In this document: in pieces, positions 1-5,600 of the stretch
How the letters are laid out: every line of letters begins with the position of its first letter
How positions within the stretch are numbered: the stretch's first letter is position 1
From: JAIRTY01 sp050257395
Lineage (GTDB): Bacteria; Actinomycetota; Actinomycetes; Streptosporangiales; Streptosporangiaceae
DNA: 8,209 bases
Reading direction: 5' to 3'
Assembly (NCBI GenBank): GCA_050257395.1
Contig: JBLMWU010000022.1
Location: 1-8,209 of the forward strand
Position numbers and translations under genes: made by a program
The notes under the pieces: generated by a model
What the model was told of the DNA's origin: nothing
Seen by the model: the letters and a program-made list of their open reading frames with translations, nothing else
The model's database searches: none

Positions 1-122
1 TGCAAGAACCCGACCACCTGCCCGCTGGCCTGCAGACCCGGCACATACCCATTCAGGTAGATCCGGTCCAGGCAGTCGATGTCCAGCACGGCGTGCCCGT
101 CGAGGATGTCCGCCAGCGTCAC
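1..122 (-). CDS. Partial protein of unknown function (N-terminus only)
   Basis: An open frame of 40 codons runs from a GTG at 120-122 off the left edge of the window. It begins VTLADILDGHAVLDID and continues through CLDRIYLNGYVPGLQ. The chosen GTG lies about 18 nt after a purine-rich GGGAGGTGGG stretch, and the frame is also open further upstream, so the start is uncertain. The composition (LDGH, LDRIYLNGYVP) looks like real protein rather than a shadow of GC-rich DNA. From memory, not verified here, proteins starting like this are common in actinobacterial genomes and are annotated only as hypothetical. No catalytic motif is visible in the part present. About 115 bp upstream ends an RNA-like block that recurs elsewhere in the window, which suggests this gene is the coding part of a mobile or repeated element. 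Function not assigned. Confidence 0.55.
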   Translation of the reverse strand, partial: MTLADILDGHAVLDIDCLDRIYLNGYVPGLQASGQVVGFL

Positions 123-236
123 GGCCGCTTCACCCCACCCACCTCCCAGCACCACGGCTACGGAGGTGATGATGGACCAGCCCACACGGTCACGCCTGCC
201 AAACCACGCGACTCGGCGGTCTGAGGCGGAGCCTCG

Positions 237-443
237 CTAGGCTTCAGGCAGTAACGCTTTCGCCATATCGCGCGGATCTCCCGGCACGCCACCCCGTACG
301 CCTGGGCGTAAGCTGCCAGGTTTCCTGGCAAGCTATTTTCCCATGCATCCTTTCGGACTCCGGTTAGCCATCAGATCCAGAGACAATCTCCTCTCGTCTC
401 TGCCCGCTGCGCGGGCGATACAACAGTGCGCCTCATGGCGCAC
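237..443 (-). ncRNA. Structured RNA-like repeat, copy A (upstream of the unknown ORF)
   Basis: No convincing protein is encoded here. By eye the block is about three-quarters identical to 2687-2889 in the same orientation. Its core is 258-442. Reading on the minus strand it begins with a perfect 7-bp hairpin (arms 426-432 and 437-443). Next come a 6-bp hairpin with a GCA loop (402-407/411-416), a 6-bp stem (379-384/396-401) and a TCC-GAAA-GGA tetraloop hairpin (348-357). A further stem, TGCCAGG-AAA-CCTGGCA, is followed by a conserved GATATGGCGAAA and a GCCTGAAGCCTAG tail. In three of these stems both paired bases differ from copy B in a way that keeps pairing, which favours a functional RNA. 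Position suggests a 5' leader or partner RNA of the ORF ending at the left edge. A piece of a ribozyme intron or an element end are alternatives. Confidence 0.45.
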
Positions 444-679
444 CGACTACTACGAGCACTGTGCCGCCCTGGGGTTCGCGCCCGGTAGGCGATCCCACGT
501 TCGTCTCTGCCATACGTGTCGAGCGTGACGTAGGCGCCCCACTCATCTCCTTCAATGCCCTCCCTGGGCATCGCTCCGTTCCCCGGAGGCTTGCGGCAAG
601 TACCTCCTACACCTCACCGCAGGGGCGGCGCCGGTTTCAGGCGTCTTTCCGGCGGGCGTCGTTTTGCGCCTTCTGGAGA
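444..679. other. Unassigned flank between RNA-like repeat A and the IS1634-type element
   Basis: This 236-bp stretch holds no gene I recognise. On the minus strand a frame starting with ATG at 569-571 reads MPREGIEGDEWGAYVTLDTY and stays open into repeat A. It could be the remnant of a gene interrupted by that element, or an upstream part of the same element. Neither can be decided here. Confidence 0.3.
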
Positions 680-739
680 TTAGGCCGAAGTTGCCGTAGC
701 TCTCTGTAGGCGTCGCATCCTGATCTGCGGATTCGGTGG

Positions 740-755
740 GATCTGCGCTCAGATC
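740..755. promoter_or_regulatory. Small inverted repeat in the IS1634-type leader
   Basis: GATCTG-CGCT-CAGATC forms a perfect 6-bp hairpin about 65 bp before the transposase start and inside the left end of the element. Leader hairpins can shield insertion-sequence genes from outside transcription or bind transposase. Here this is inference from position only. Confidence 0.25.
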
Positions 756-817
756 GTAGTCAGAATTTCTGGCGTGCCGCCATGGGTTTTGCCAGGAGGT
801 GCTGGTATTATCTGGCC

Positions 818-2602
818 ATGACGCGCGCGATGGGGAGAGTTCACGTAGTCAGAGTTAAGAAGACCGGCTACGTGGACAGGCAGGGCCGCCGCCGGGACTA
901 CTCCTCGGCCTACCTGCGCCGCACCTACCGCGACGAGGGCAAGGTCAAGAACGAGACCGTGGCCAACCTGTCCGCGTTGCCGGACCACGTCATCGACTTG
1001 ATCGACGCCGGGCTGAAGGGGCGGCAGCTGGTCCCCGCTGCCGAGGCGGTCACCATCACCCGGTCGCTGCCGCACGGCCATGTCGCCGCCGTGCATGCCA
1101 TGGCCAAGCAGCTGGGCCTGCCGGGCCTGCTCGGCCCGCCCGGCCGGCAGCGGGACCTGGCCCTGGCCATGGTCATCTCCCGGGTCGCCGCCCCGGCCTC
1201 GAAGCTGTCCACCTTGACCTGGTGGGCCGATGTCACCCTGGGCGCCGACCTGGGCGTCGCCGCAGCATCCACCGATGATATCTACGCCGCGATGGGCTGG
1301 CTGGCCAGCAGGCAGGAGGCGATCGAGGCGGAACTGGCCCGCCGTCACCTGGCCCCCGCGGCCAACCCGGCGCGGATGGCGCTGTTCGACCTGTCCAGCT
1401 CGTGGATGGAAGGCTCGCAGTGCCCGCTGGCCGCCCGCGGGTACTCCCGGGACGGCAAGAAAGGAAAACTGCAGATCGAGTACGGGCTGCTCACCGACCC
1501 GGCCGGCCGCCCGGTCGCGGTCCGGGTCTTCCCCGGCAACGTCGGCGACCCCAGCGCGTTCACCGAGATCGTCCAGGTGGTGCGGGACACGTTCGGCCTG
1601 GCCAAGATGGTCATGGTCGGCGACCGCGGCGTGATCACCAGCGCCCGGATCCAGGCCCTGAACCAGCTGGAGGACGGCATGCAGCGGCCGGACGTCTACG
1701 GGTGGATCACCGCGCTGCGCGCCCCCGCCATCCGCAAGCTGATGGCCGACGACGGCCCGCTGCAGCTGTCCCTGTCCGGCCAGCAGGACCTGGCCGAGAT
1801 AACCTCCGATGACTTCCCCGGCGAGCGGCTGGTCGCCTGCCGGAACCCGGTGCTGGCCGCCGAACGGGCCCGCAAGCGGGAGGACCTGCTGGCCGCCACC
1901 GACAAGCTGCTGGCGCCCATCATCTCCCGCGTCCAGGCCGGCCGACTGGCCGGCGCCGGGCCGATCGGGGTTGAGGTGGGCAAGGTGATCAGCAAGTACG
2001 AGACCGGCAAGCACTTCGACGTCACCATCACCGTTGACAGCCTCACCGTGCAACGACGGCAGGACCAGATCGACGGCGAGGCCGCCCTGGACGGGTTCTA
2101 CGTGCTGCGCACCCCCCTCCCCGCCAGCGAACTGGACGCCCCCGGCGTGGTCACCGCCTACAAAAACCTCAAATACGCCGGGCGGGACTTCCGGCACATC
2201 AAATCCGATGACCTGGACCTGCGGCCCGTTTGGCACCGGCTCGAAGAACGCGTCAAGGCCCACGTGCTGATCTGCATGCTCGCCTGCTACCTGACCTGGC
2301 ATCTGCGCCGCGCCTGGGCGCCGCTGACCTTCACCGACGAGAATCCGCCCGCCCCGGCCAACCCCGTCGCACCCGCCCGCCGCTCCGCCCGGGCGCAGGC
2401 CAAAGCCTCTTGCCAGCGCGACCCGGCCGGCCGCCCCTACCGCAGCTTCCGCGGCCTGCTCGACCACCTGGCCACCCTGACCCGCAACCAGATCCGGTTC
2501 TCCGGCACCCAGATCACCGTCCCAATGCTGGCCGAGCCCACCAGCGCCCAGCGCGAGGCCTTCGACCTCATCGGCGCCGCGATCCCACTCATCTTGAAGT
2601 AG
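818..2602 (+). CDS. IS1634-family transposase, catalytic Glu replaced by Gly
   Basis: This is a DDE transposase of the IS1634 group (DDE_Tnp_1-like fold) that would cut and join the ends of its own element. From the ATG at 818 it is 594 aa. The frame is open back to an ATG at 782, but the AGGAGG at 794-799 lies after that codon, so 818 is preferred although the spacing is long; 830 is another option. The N-terminus has the family pattern VVRVKKTGYVDRQG, with YLRRTYRDEGKVKNE soon after. The first catalytic Asp is D191 in FDLSS and the second D269 in MVGDRG. The third site reads YKNLKYAGRDFRHIK. Its spacing fits the Y-x2-(R/L)-x3-E-x6-K signature exactly, but residue 455 is Gly instead of Glu. 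This should abolish catalysis, so the protein is probably inactive though full length. A long antisense frame (749-2611) is a GC shadow. Confidence 0.88.
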   Translation: MTRAMGRVHVVRVKKTGYVDRQGRRRDYSSAYLRRTYRDEGKVKNETVANLSALPDHVIDLIDAGLKGRQLVPAAEAVTITRSLPHGHVAAVHAMAKQLGLPGLLGPPGRQRDLALAMVISRVAAPASKLSTLTWWADVTLGADLGVAAASTDDIYAAMGWLASRQEAIEAELARRHLAPAANPARMALFDLSSSWMEGSQCPLAARGYSRDGKKGKLQIEYGLLTDPAGRPVAVRVFPGNVGDPSAFTEIVQVVRDTFGLAKMVMVGDRGVITSARIQALNQLEDGMQRPDVYGWITALRAPAIRKLMADDGPLQLSLSGQQDLAEITSDDFPGERLVACRNPVLAAERARKREDLLAATDKLLAPIISRVQAGRLAGAGPIGVEVGKVISKYETGKHFDVTITVDSLTVQRRQDQIDGEAALDGFYVLRTPLPASELDAPGVVTAYKNLKYAGRDFRHIKSDDLDLRPVWHRLEERVKAHVLICMLACYLTWHLRRAWAPLTFTDENPPAPANPVAPARRSARAQAKASCQRDPAGRPYRSFRGLLDHLATLTRNQIRFSGTQITVPMLAEPTSAQREAFDLIGAAIPLILK

Positions 2603-2686
2603 CCAGAACAAACCCCGGCCAACCCATTAAAACACCAGGTCAGACCCGGAATCGCCTAACAAACCGGCCGTAACTTCGGATTAGGG

Positions 2687-2889
2687 TTCAGCCAATCCAG
2701 GTTTCGCCATATCACGCGGGGCCGCCCAGCGCACCGCCCCATACGCCTGGGCGCGGGCCGGTGGTTTCCTGGCATGCTATTGTCCCCTTTTCCCTTTCGG
2801 GTCTGGGTAAGCCATCAGGCCCAGGGACACATATCACCTCCATTCCCTCCCCGCTGCGCGGGGGATACAGCAGAGCGCCTCGTGGCGCA
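2687..2889 (-). ncRNA. Structured RNA-like repeat, copy B (inside the ISKra4 gene)
   Basis: This is the second copy of the block at 237-443, with core 2702-2889 against 258-442 and nearly the same length. Paired regions seen on the minus strand are GCGCC-ACGA-GGCGC at the 5' end, CCCCGC/GCGGGG (2849-2854/2858-2863), AGGGA/TCCCT (2823-2827/2844-2848) and CCC-GAAA-GGG (2792-2801). The motif GATATGGCGAAA is kept exactly, and the tail GGCTGAACCCTAA matches copy A at 10 of 13 positions. Similarity begins at 2889, exactly where the ISKra4 transposase loses its family sequence. It stops at about 2684, where the IS1634-type terminal repeat begins, so this copy has lost any ORF that followed. It is read by chance as the last 59 codons of the broken transposase frame. 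Confidence 0.45.
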
Positions 2890-3805
2890 GAGAGGTCCAC
2901 GATCTGGGTTGCCTGCGGGAAGTGCCGCGTGGCGAGGTTCCAGATCCAGGCCGCGCCGTCACCGGGGAACACCAGCTGGCGGATGCGCTCCGCGCCGCGG
3001 CGGCGCGCTTCGGCGGCCATCAGCACCCCGAAGTGCGCGGCGGGTTCGAAAGTGATCAGGTAGGACGACGAGCGGGGGTCACGCACCGGCCGGCCTTTCT
3101 CGTCGGCTGCCGTCTGGGTGAACACGCAGCACAGCTTGACCTCGCGGGTCCGGGCTGTGCCGTCGGCGCCCTTGCCGTCCCGGCCTTCGGTCTCGGCGGC
3201 GATGACCGGCACGCCGGTGCCATCGACGCAGATGTACAGCATGTCCGGCAGCGGGCGAGCCTGCGGCAGAAAGATGACCTGGCGGGCCGTGATCGCGGCG
3301 GCCTCGGCTTCGATGGCCTGCGCGGCCGCCTGGCCGCCGGCCTCGGCGCGGCTGCGGGCACGCTCGCTGGTCAGCGTGATCCCGGCCAGTTCGCCCACCA
3401 GCTTGGCGGTGGCGGTGAACGGCAGCGCGGCGGCGGCCCGGCCGGTCATCTTGGCCAGTCCCGGCGACATGGTGTCCCCGGCCACCCCCAGGTCGCGGTC
3501 GCGGGGCGCGAACCCGTGCCCGCACGCGGAACAGTGATACCACGCCCGGCGCAGCGTGACCGGGCCGGGCACGGTGCCGATGGTCTTTTCCCGGTAGGAC
3601 TCGAACTCGGCCTGGTGACCGGCGGCGCACCCTGCGCGCGGGCCGCGGTAGCCGGGATCGGCGGCCAGCAGCGGCTCCAGCACCGCCCGGCCCAGTTCCA
3701 CACCGCCGCGCGGATCGCCAGCTCGGCCCGCTCCAGGCCGGTCCCGCCCGCCAGCGACGTAGCCGCCGAAGCGGCCAGCCGCCCTACCTCTGCGGCGGTC
3801 TCCGC
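2712..3805 (-). pseudogene. ISKra4-family transposase, frameshifted and 3'-truncated
   Basis: The family sequence is clear: a zinc-ribbon-like WYHCSACGHGFAPRD, then MLYICVDGTGVPV with the first catalytic Asp, REVKLCCVFTQT, and GDGAAWIWNLATRHF ending in ATQIVDL with the second Asp in GDGA. After IVDL (codon ending at 2892) the expected YHARE region is replaced by RNA-like repeat B, so the frame ends at 2712 with about 59 foreign residues. The third catalytic acidic residue and the whole C-terminus are missing. The 5' part also lies in another frame. Codons 3703-3805 read AETAAEVGRLAAS and later LERAELAIRAAV. The main frame then resumes at ELGRAVLEP, which fits a single lost base at about 3698-3703 (GTG-TGG for an expected GTG-CTGG). 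A short GTG-started frame from 3701 could be called as the gene, but it lacks the true N-terminus. It reads in the same direction as the DUF6788-like partner just upstream. Confidence 0.85.
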
Positions 3806-4218
3806 CTAGAGCTGCGTGACGAGCTGCCCGAAGAGCCCCTTTTTTGCCCCTCCGGGTCAGGGGCCTGTCCGGCTTGCGCCGGCACCGGCCGGGCCTCGCA
3901 GATCGCCTCGCTCACCTCCGTGATCTCCTCGGCCAGCGCCGCGAACTGCTGATAGTTCTCCAGCTCGGCCCGCACCTTGCCCAGCTCCTCCGCGCGCAGC
4001 TGCCGGCCGATGGTGCCCCGGCCCGCCACCGTGCGGGTCCACAGCCACCGCGGCCCGTGCCCCCGGCTGCCCGGCTCGGCACAGCGCCGGCACGACGGCT
4101 TGCCGCACCGCCGCCAGTTCTCGCTGATGCTGCCCCGGCGGAAGTCACCAACCGCGGCCAGCCGCTCGAACAGCCGGGCCCGCCGGGCCTCCAGCTCGGC
4201 CAGCAGGGGCACGGTCAC
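3784..4218 (-). CDS. DUF6788-like small protein, partner of the ISKra4 transposase
   Basis: The 144-aa product reads TVPLLAELEARRARLFERLA, then a GDFRRGSISENWRRCGKPSC block. Cysteines at 38, 43 and 46 (C-x4-C-x2-C) suggest a small metal-binding or nucleic-acid-binding fold. This is followed by RGHGPRWLWTRTVAGRGT, a helical stretch rich in Glu and Leu, ITEVSEAICEARPV and a basic Ser/Arg tail. This layout is known from small ORFs found directly before ISKra4-type transposases in actinobacteria, now called DUF6788; the exact role is not established. I chose the GTG at 4216-4218 because GGGAGG (4224-4229) sits 5 nt upstream. An ATG at 4287 is possible, but its extra residues look unlike the family. 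Its stop overlaps the open transposase frame by 22 nt, with the transposase in the -1 frame, so the two may once have been joined by frameshifting or coupling. Confidence 0.78.
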   Translation of the reverse strand: MTVPLLAELEARRARLFERLAAVGDFRRGSISENWRRCGKPSCRRCAEPGSRGHGPRWLWTRTVAGRGTIGRQLRAEELGKVRAELENYQQFAALAEEITEVSEAICEARPVPAQAGQAPDPEGQKRGSSGSSSRSSRRRPPQR

Positions 4219-4229
4219 CAGCACCTCCC

Positions 4230-4258
4230 AGTCTGATTGTTTGATCCACAACCAGACT
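4230..4258. repeat. Imperfect inverted repeat upstream of the DUF6788-like gene
   Basis: AGTCTG (4230-4235) pairs with CAGACT (4253-4258), and TTGT (4237-4240) with ACAA (4248-4251), leaving one mismatch and a 7-nt loop. It lies 12 nt outside the GTG start of the DUF6788-like gene. It could be a promoter-region operator or a subterminal transposase site of the ISKra4-type element. Confidence 0.35.
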
Positions 4259-4457
4259 AGACGGTGACCTGCCCAGACTCCAAGCACCTAAAACGGCGTG
4301 TCACACCCCCGGATCCCGCCCCAACCTCACCCGCCGCAGAGACTGAGCAGCTTCGGTCAGACGGCGGGCCCGGCCTTCACGTTGCCCTCAGTGCATCGGT
4401 GGGCGGGAGCCATGACCGCCAGCAGCAACGCCGGCGCCCCAAGAGCGGGCACACGGA

Positions 4458-4530
4458 CGGCTCCGGCTACGCCGACGTCTACCTGCACGGCCCCTGTACG
4501 GGCACGTAGACGTCGGCGTAGCCGGAGCCG
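4458..4530. repeat. Perfect 25-bp inverted repeat with 23-nt loop
   Basis: The arms at 4458-4482 and 4506-4530 are exact reverse complements (core GGCTACGCCGACGTC). The loop holds a further GCCC/GGGC pairing. The RNA hairpin would be very stable on either strand. It lies about 60 bp beyond the stop of the SnoaL-like gene, with no T-run on either side, so it is at best a U-less, bidirectional terminator. Other readings are the end of a small mobile element, a recombination site or a fold-back assembly artefact. The rest of the 4259-4590 interval shows no gene I can support. Confidence 0.6.
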
Positions 4531-4590
4531 CGTCGTGCTCGGCGACCGCAAGCGGATGCGGAACGTGCCCGAATCCGGGTGGCGGACTCG

Positions 4591-5068
4591 CTAGATGCCG
4601 GAGCAGCCCCCTCCTGACTGCTCCGGCATCTGCTGGTACATGTACTGCGTGATCTTCCAGTGGCCCCCGTGCGTTCCAGAACGAACAGCTGTCGGAGACG
4701 CGCTGGTTGCGTCTCGCCGGTAGCGCGGATCGTGATCGTTCCCTGGCTTGTTGCCCTGACTGCCGCGAGGTCGCCTTTGACGGTGATGCCGTCGAATCGG
4801 AACGTAAAGTCCAGGCGCATGTCTCGAAAGCGGCGTCGTATGTGGCCGTAAGCTGCTGACTCCCTACGACGGTTTCGAGCTCGGGCTGCATGACGGCGGC
4901 GTTGCCGGTGTACTGGCTGACGACGTCGGCCACATCGGCCGCCGCCAGCCGGTCGCCATAGGCCTCAGTCACCGCACGCACGGCAGCTACGTCGTCACTG
5001 ATGGCGCTGGCGGCCCAGCTCGCCACCCGGCTTTCCAGGTCGGCGCCCTCCAGGTCGGAGCCGATCAT
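4591..5068 (-). pseudogene. SnoaL/NTF2-like small protein gene with two single-base frameshifts
   Basis: The N-terminal part has the SnoaL/NTF2-like pattern: VRAVTEAYGDRLAAADVADV, VSQYTGNAAVMQPE and VVGSQQLTATYDAAFE. At about 4821 the family sequence continues in another frame as MRLDFTFRFDGITVKGDL, then TSQGTITIRATGETQP and LRQLFVLERTG. At the C-run 4664-4668 it moves again, to HWKITQYMYQQMPEQSGGG, ending at a TAG at 4591-4593. The span is 478 nt. Restoring two lost bases gives 480, exactly 160 codons, a normal size for this cone-shaped barrel fold. Members are small enzymes or ligand-binding proteins, and no substrate is evident. The ATG at 5066-5068 overlaps the cupin TGA as ATGA, so translation should be coupled. 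It is either a recent pseudogene or a gene broken by sequencing error; the second break, in a homopolymer, makes error quite possible. Confidence 0.75.
4593..4631 (-). terminator. 14-bp hairpin at the 3' end of the SnoaL-like gene
   Basis: Arms 4593-4606 and 4618-4631 are perfectly complementary (core ATGCCGGAGCAG) around an 11-nt loop. The hairpin covers the last codons and reaches into the stop codon. No U-run follows on the minus strand, so it is only a candidate actinobacterial-type terminator or 3' stabiliser. The 25-bp inverted repeat about 60 bp further on may act with it. Confidence 0.4.
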
Positions 5069-5583
5069 GCCACCACCTCGGCGAGCACCTGCTGGGTGGT
5101 GAGCTCGTGCCCGTGGGCGCTGCGCGCGTGCTCGCGGATGGCGGCGACAAGTTGGCCGAACTGGTCGTCGCTGGCGACCCGGAACTCAACCCCGCAGGGG
5201 CAGCGGCCGACGTGCCCGGCTAGTGCACGTCCGGTGAAAGCGAGGTCAAGCGCGACGCACGGCTCGTCCCCCTCCACCCAGGCGTCGTGACCGGCCGACA
5301 CCACGTGCGCGTCACCCGGGCCGAAGTCGTATTCGCGGCCGTCGTCCATGCGGGCGTGGAGCCGGCCGGAGATGATGTAGCCGGTGTGGGCCACCTGGCA
5401 GGCTTCCGTGCCGACGACCGGCTTGACGTCGGTCGACCACTTCCAACCGGGCTGATACACAGTGCGGGCGATCGTGACGCCGGGCAGGTTGACCACGTTG
5501 AGCGAGGCGTGTTCGAACGCGTGCCGCTCATCGGGCGTCTCGATGTTCTTGACTGCCACGATTAGTTTCGTAGCTTCGAGCAT
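5065..5583 (-). CDS. Cupin-domain protein with small Cys/His C-terminal domain
   Basis: The product is 172 aa from the ATG at 5581-5583, chosen because AGGGAAGG (5593-5600) lies 9 nt upstream; an ATG at 5628 is less likely. Residues about 30-115 form one cupin barrel: VTIARTVYQPGWKWSTD, then CQVAHTGYIISGRLHARMDDG, then FGPGDAHVVSAGHDAWVEGDEP. His66, His93 and His99 are possible metal ligands, but the pattern is looser than the classical cupin motif. Residues 128-172 (CPCG, then AAIREHARSAHGHELT and QQVLAEVV) resemble the DUF1059 type of small domain. This looks like a fusion of two units that usually occur separately. Small single cupins bind or convert small molecules, and the substrate here is unknown. 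The gene follows the LuxR gene by 95 bp, and its TGA overlaps the next ATG, so it belongs to the same unit. No signal peptide is seen; it is probably cytoplasmic. Confidence 0.85.
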   Translation of the reverse strand: MLEATKLIVAVKNIETPDERHAFEHASLNVVNLPGVTIARTVYQPGWKWSTDVKPVVGTEACQVAHTGYIISGRLHARMDDGREYDFGPGDAHVVSAGHDAWVEGDEPCVALDLAFTGRALAGHVGRCPCGVEFRVASDDQFGQLVAAIREHARSAHGHELTTQQVLAEVVA

Positions 5584-5592
5584 CCGGTGTTG

Positions 5593-5600
5593 CCTTCCCT
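5593..5600 (-). promoter_or_regulatory. Ribosome binding site of the cupin gene
   Basis: AGGGAAGG lies 9 nt before the ATG at 5583 and fixes that start over the upstream ATG at 5628. It directly touches the 20-bp palindrome, so protein binding or RNA folding there could limit ribosome access. Confidence 0.6.

Larger units (their letters stand above)
680..2684 (+). mobile_element. IS1634-type insertion sequence, nearly complete
   Basis: Imperfect terminal inverted repeats bracket the transposase gene. The left end at 680-696 and the reverse complement of the right end at 2668-2684 match at 12 of 17 positions, with the shared core CCGAAGTT. The transposase fills most of the interval, as expected for a one-gene insertion sequence of about 2 kb. 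The right end abuts the tail of RNA-like repeat B, so the element apparently inserted there. No clear target duplication could be seen next to the repeats, so the outer ends may be off by a few bases. The divergent terminal repeats and the altered catalytic residue of the transposase suggest an old, immobile copy. Confidence 0.7.
2890..4258 (-). mobile_element. Remnant of a two-gene ISKra4-type insertion sequence
   Basis: The remnant comprises the small DUF6788-like gene, the broken transposase and a short right flank. Its left part was lost or displaced where RNA-like repeat B joins at 2889-2891. The rest of the transposase was not found elsewhere in the window. The right end is uncertain. 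An imperfect inverted repeat at 4230-4258 just upstream of the first gene is the best visible candidate for end-associated structure. Confidence 0.6.

Noticed and set aside
237..443. Group II intron 5' end (begins GTGCG)
   Set aside because: The GTGCG start is suggestive, but copy B has CTGCG there. I could not find a domain V, the usual domain I motifs or a reverse transcriptase. The ORF starts only about 320 nt from the 5' end, which is short for such introns. It is kept only as an alternative.
749..2611. 620-codon minus-strand frame opposite the IS1634 transposase
   Set aside because: It is rich in Gly, Gln, Val and Asp with no family pattern. The opposite strand is an unmistakable transposase, so this is an antisense shadow of high third-position GC.
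2922..3809. 295-codon plus-strand frame
   Set aside because: It is antisense to clear ISKra4 family sequence; its composition is that of a GC shadow.
3840..3845. A-run (minus strand) as a slippery site joining the DUF6788-like gene to the transposase
   Set aside because: A -1 slip here enters a frame that stops at 3806-3808, before the transposase reading frame opens at 3805.
4388..5068. 226-codon minus-strand frame as one intact protein
   Set aside because: Only its first 80 or so residues are SnoaL-like. The rest is out-of-frame sequence, while the family sequence continues in the other frames.
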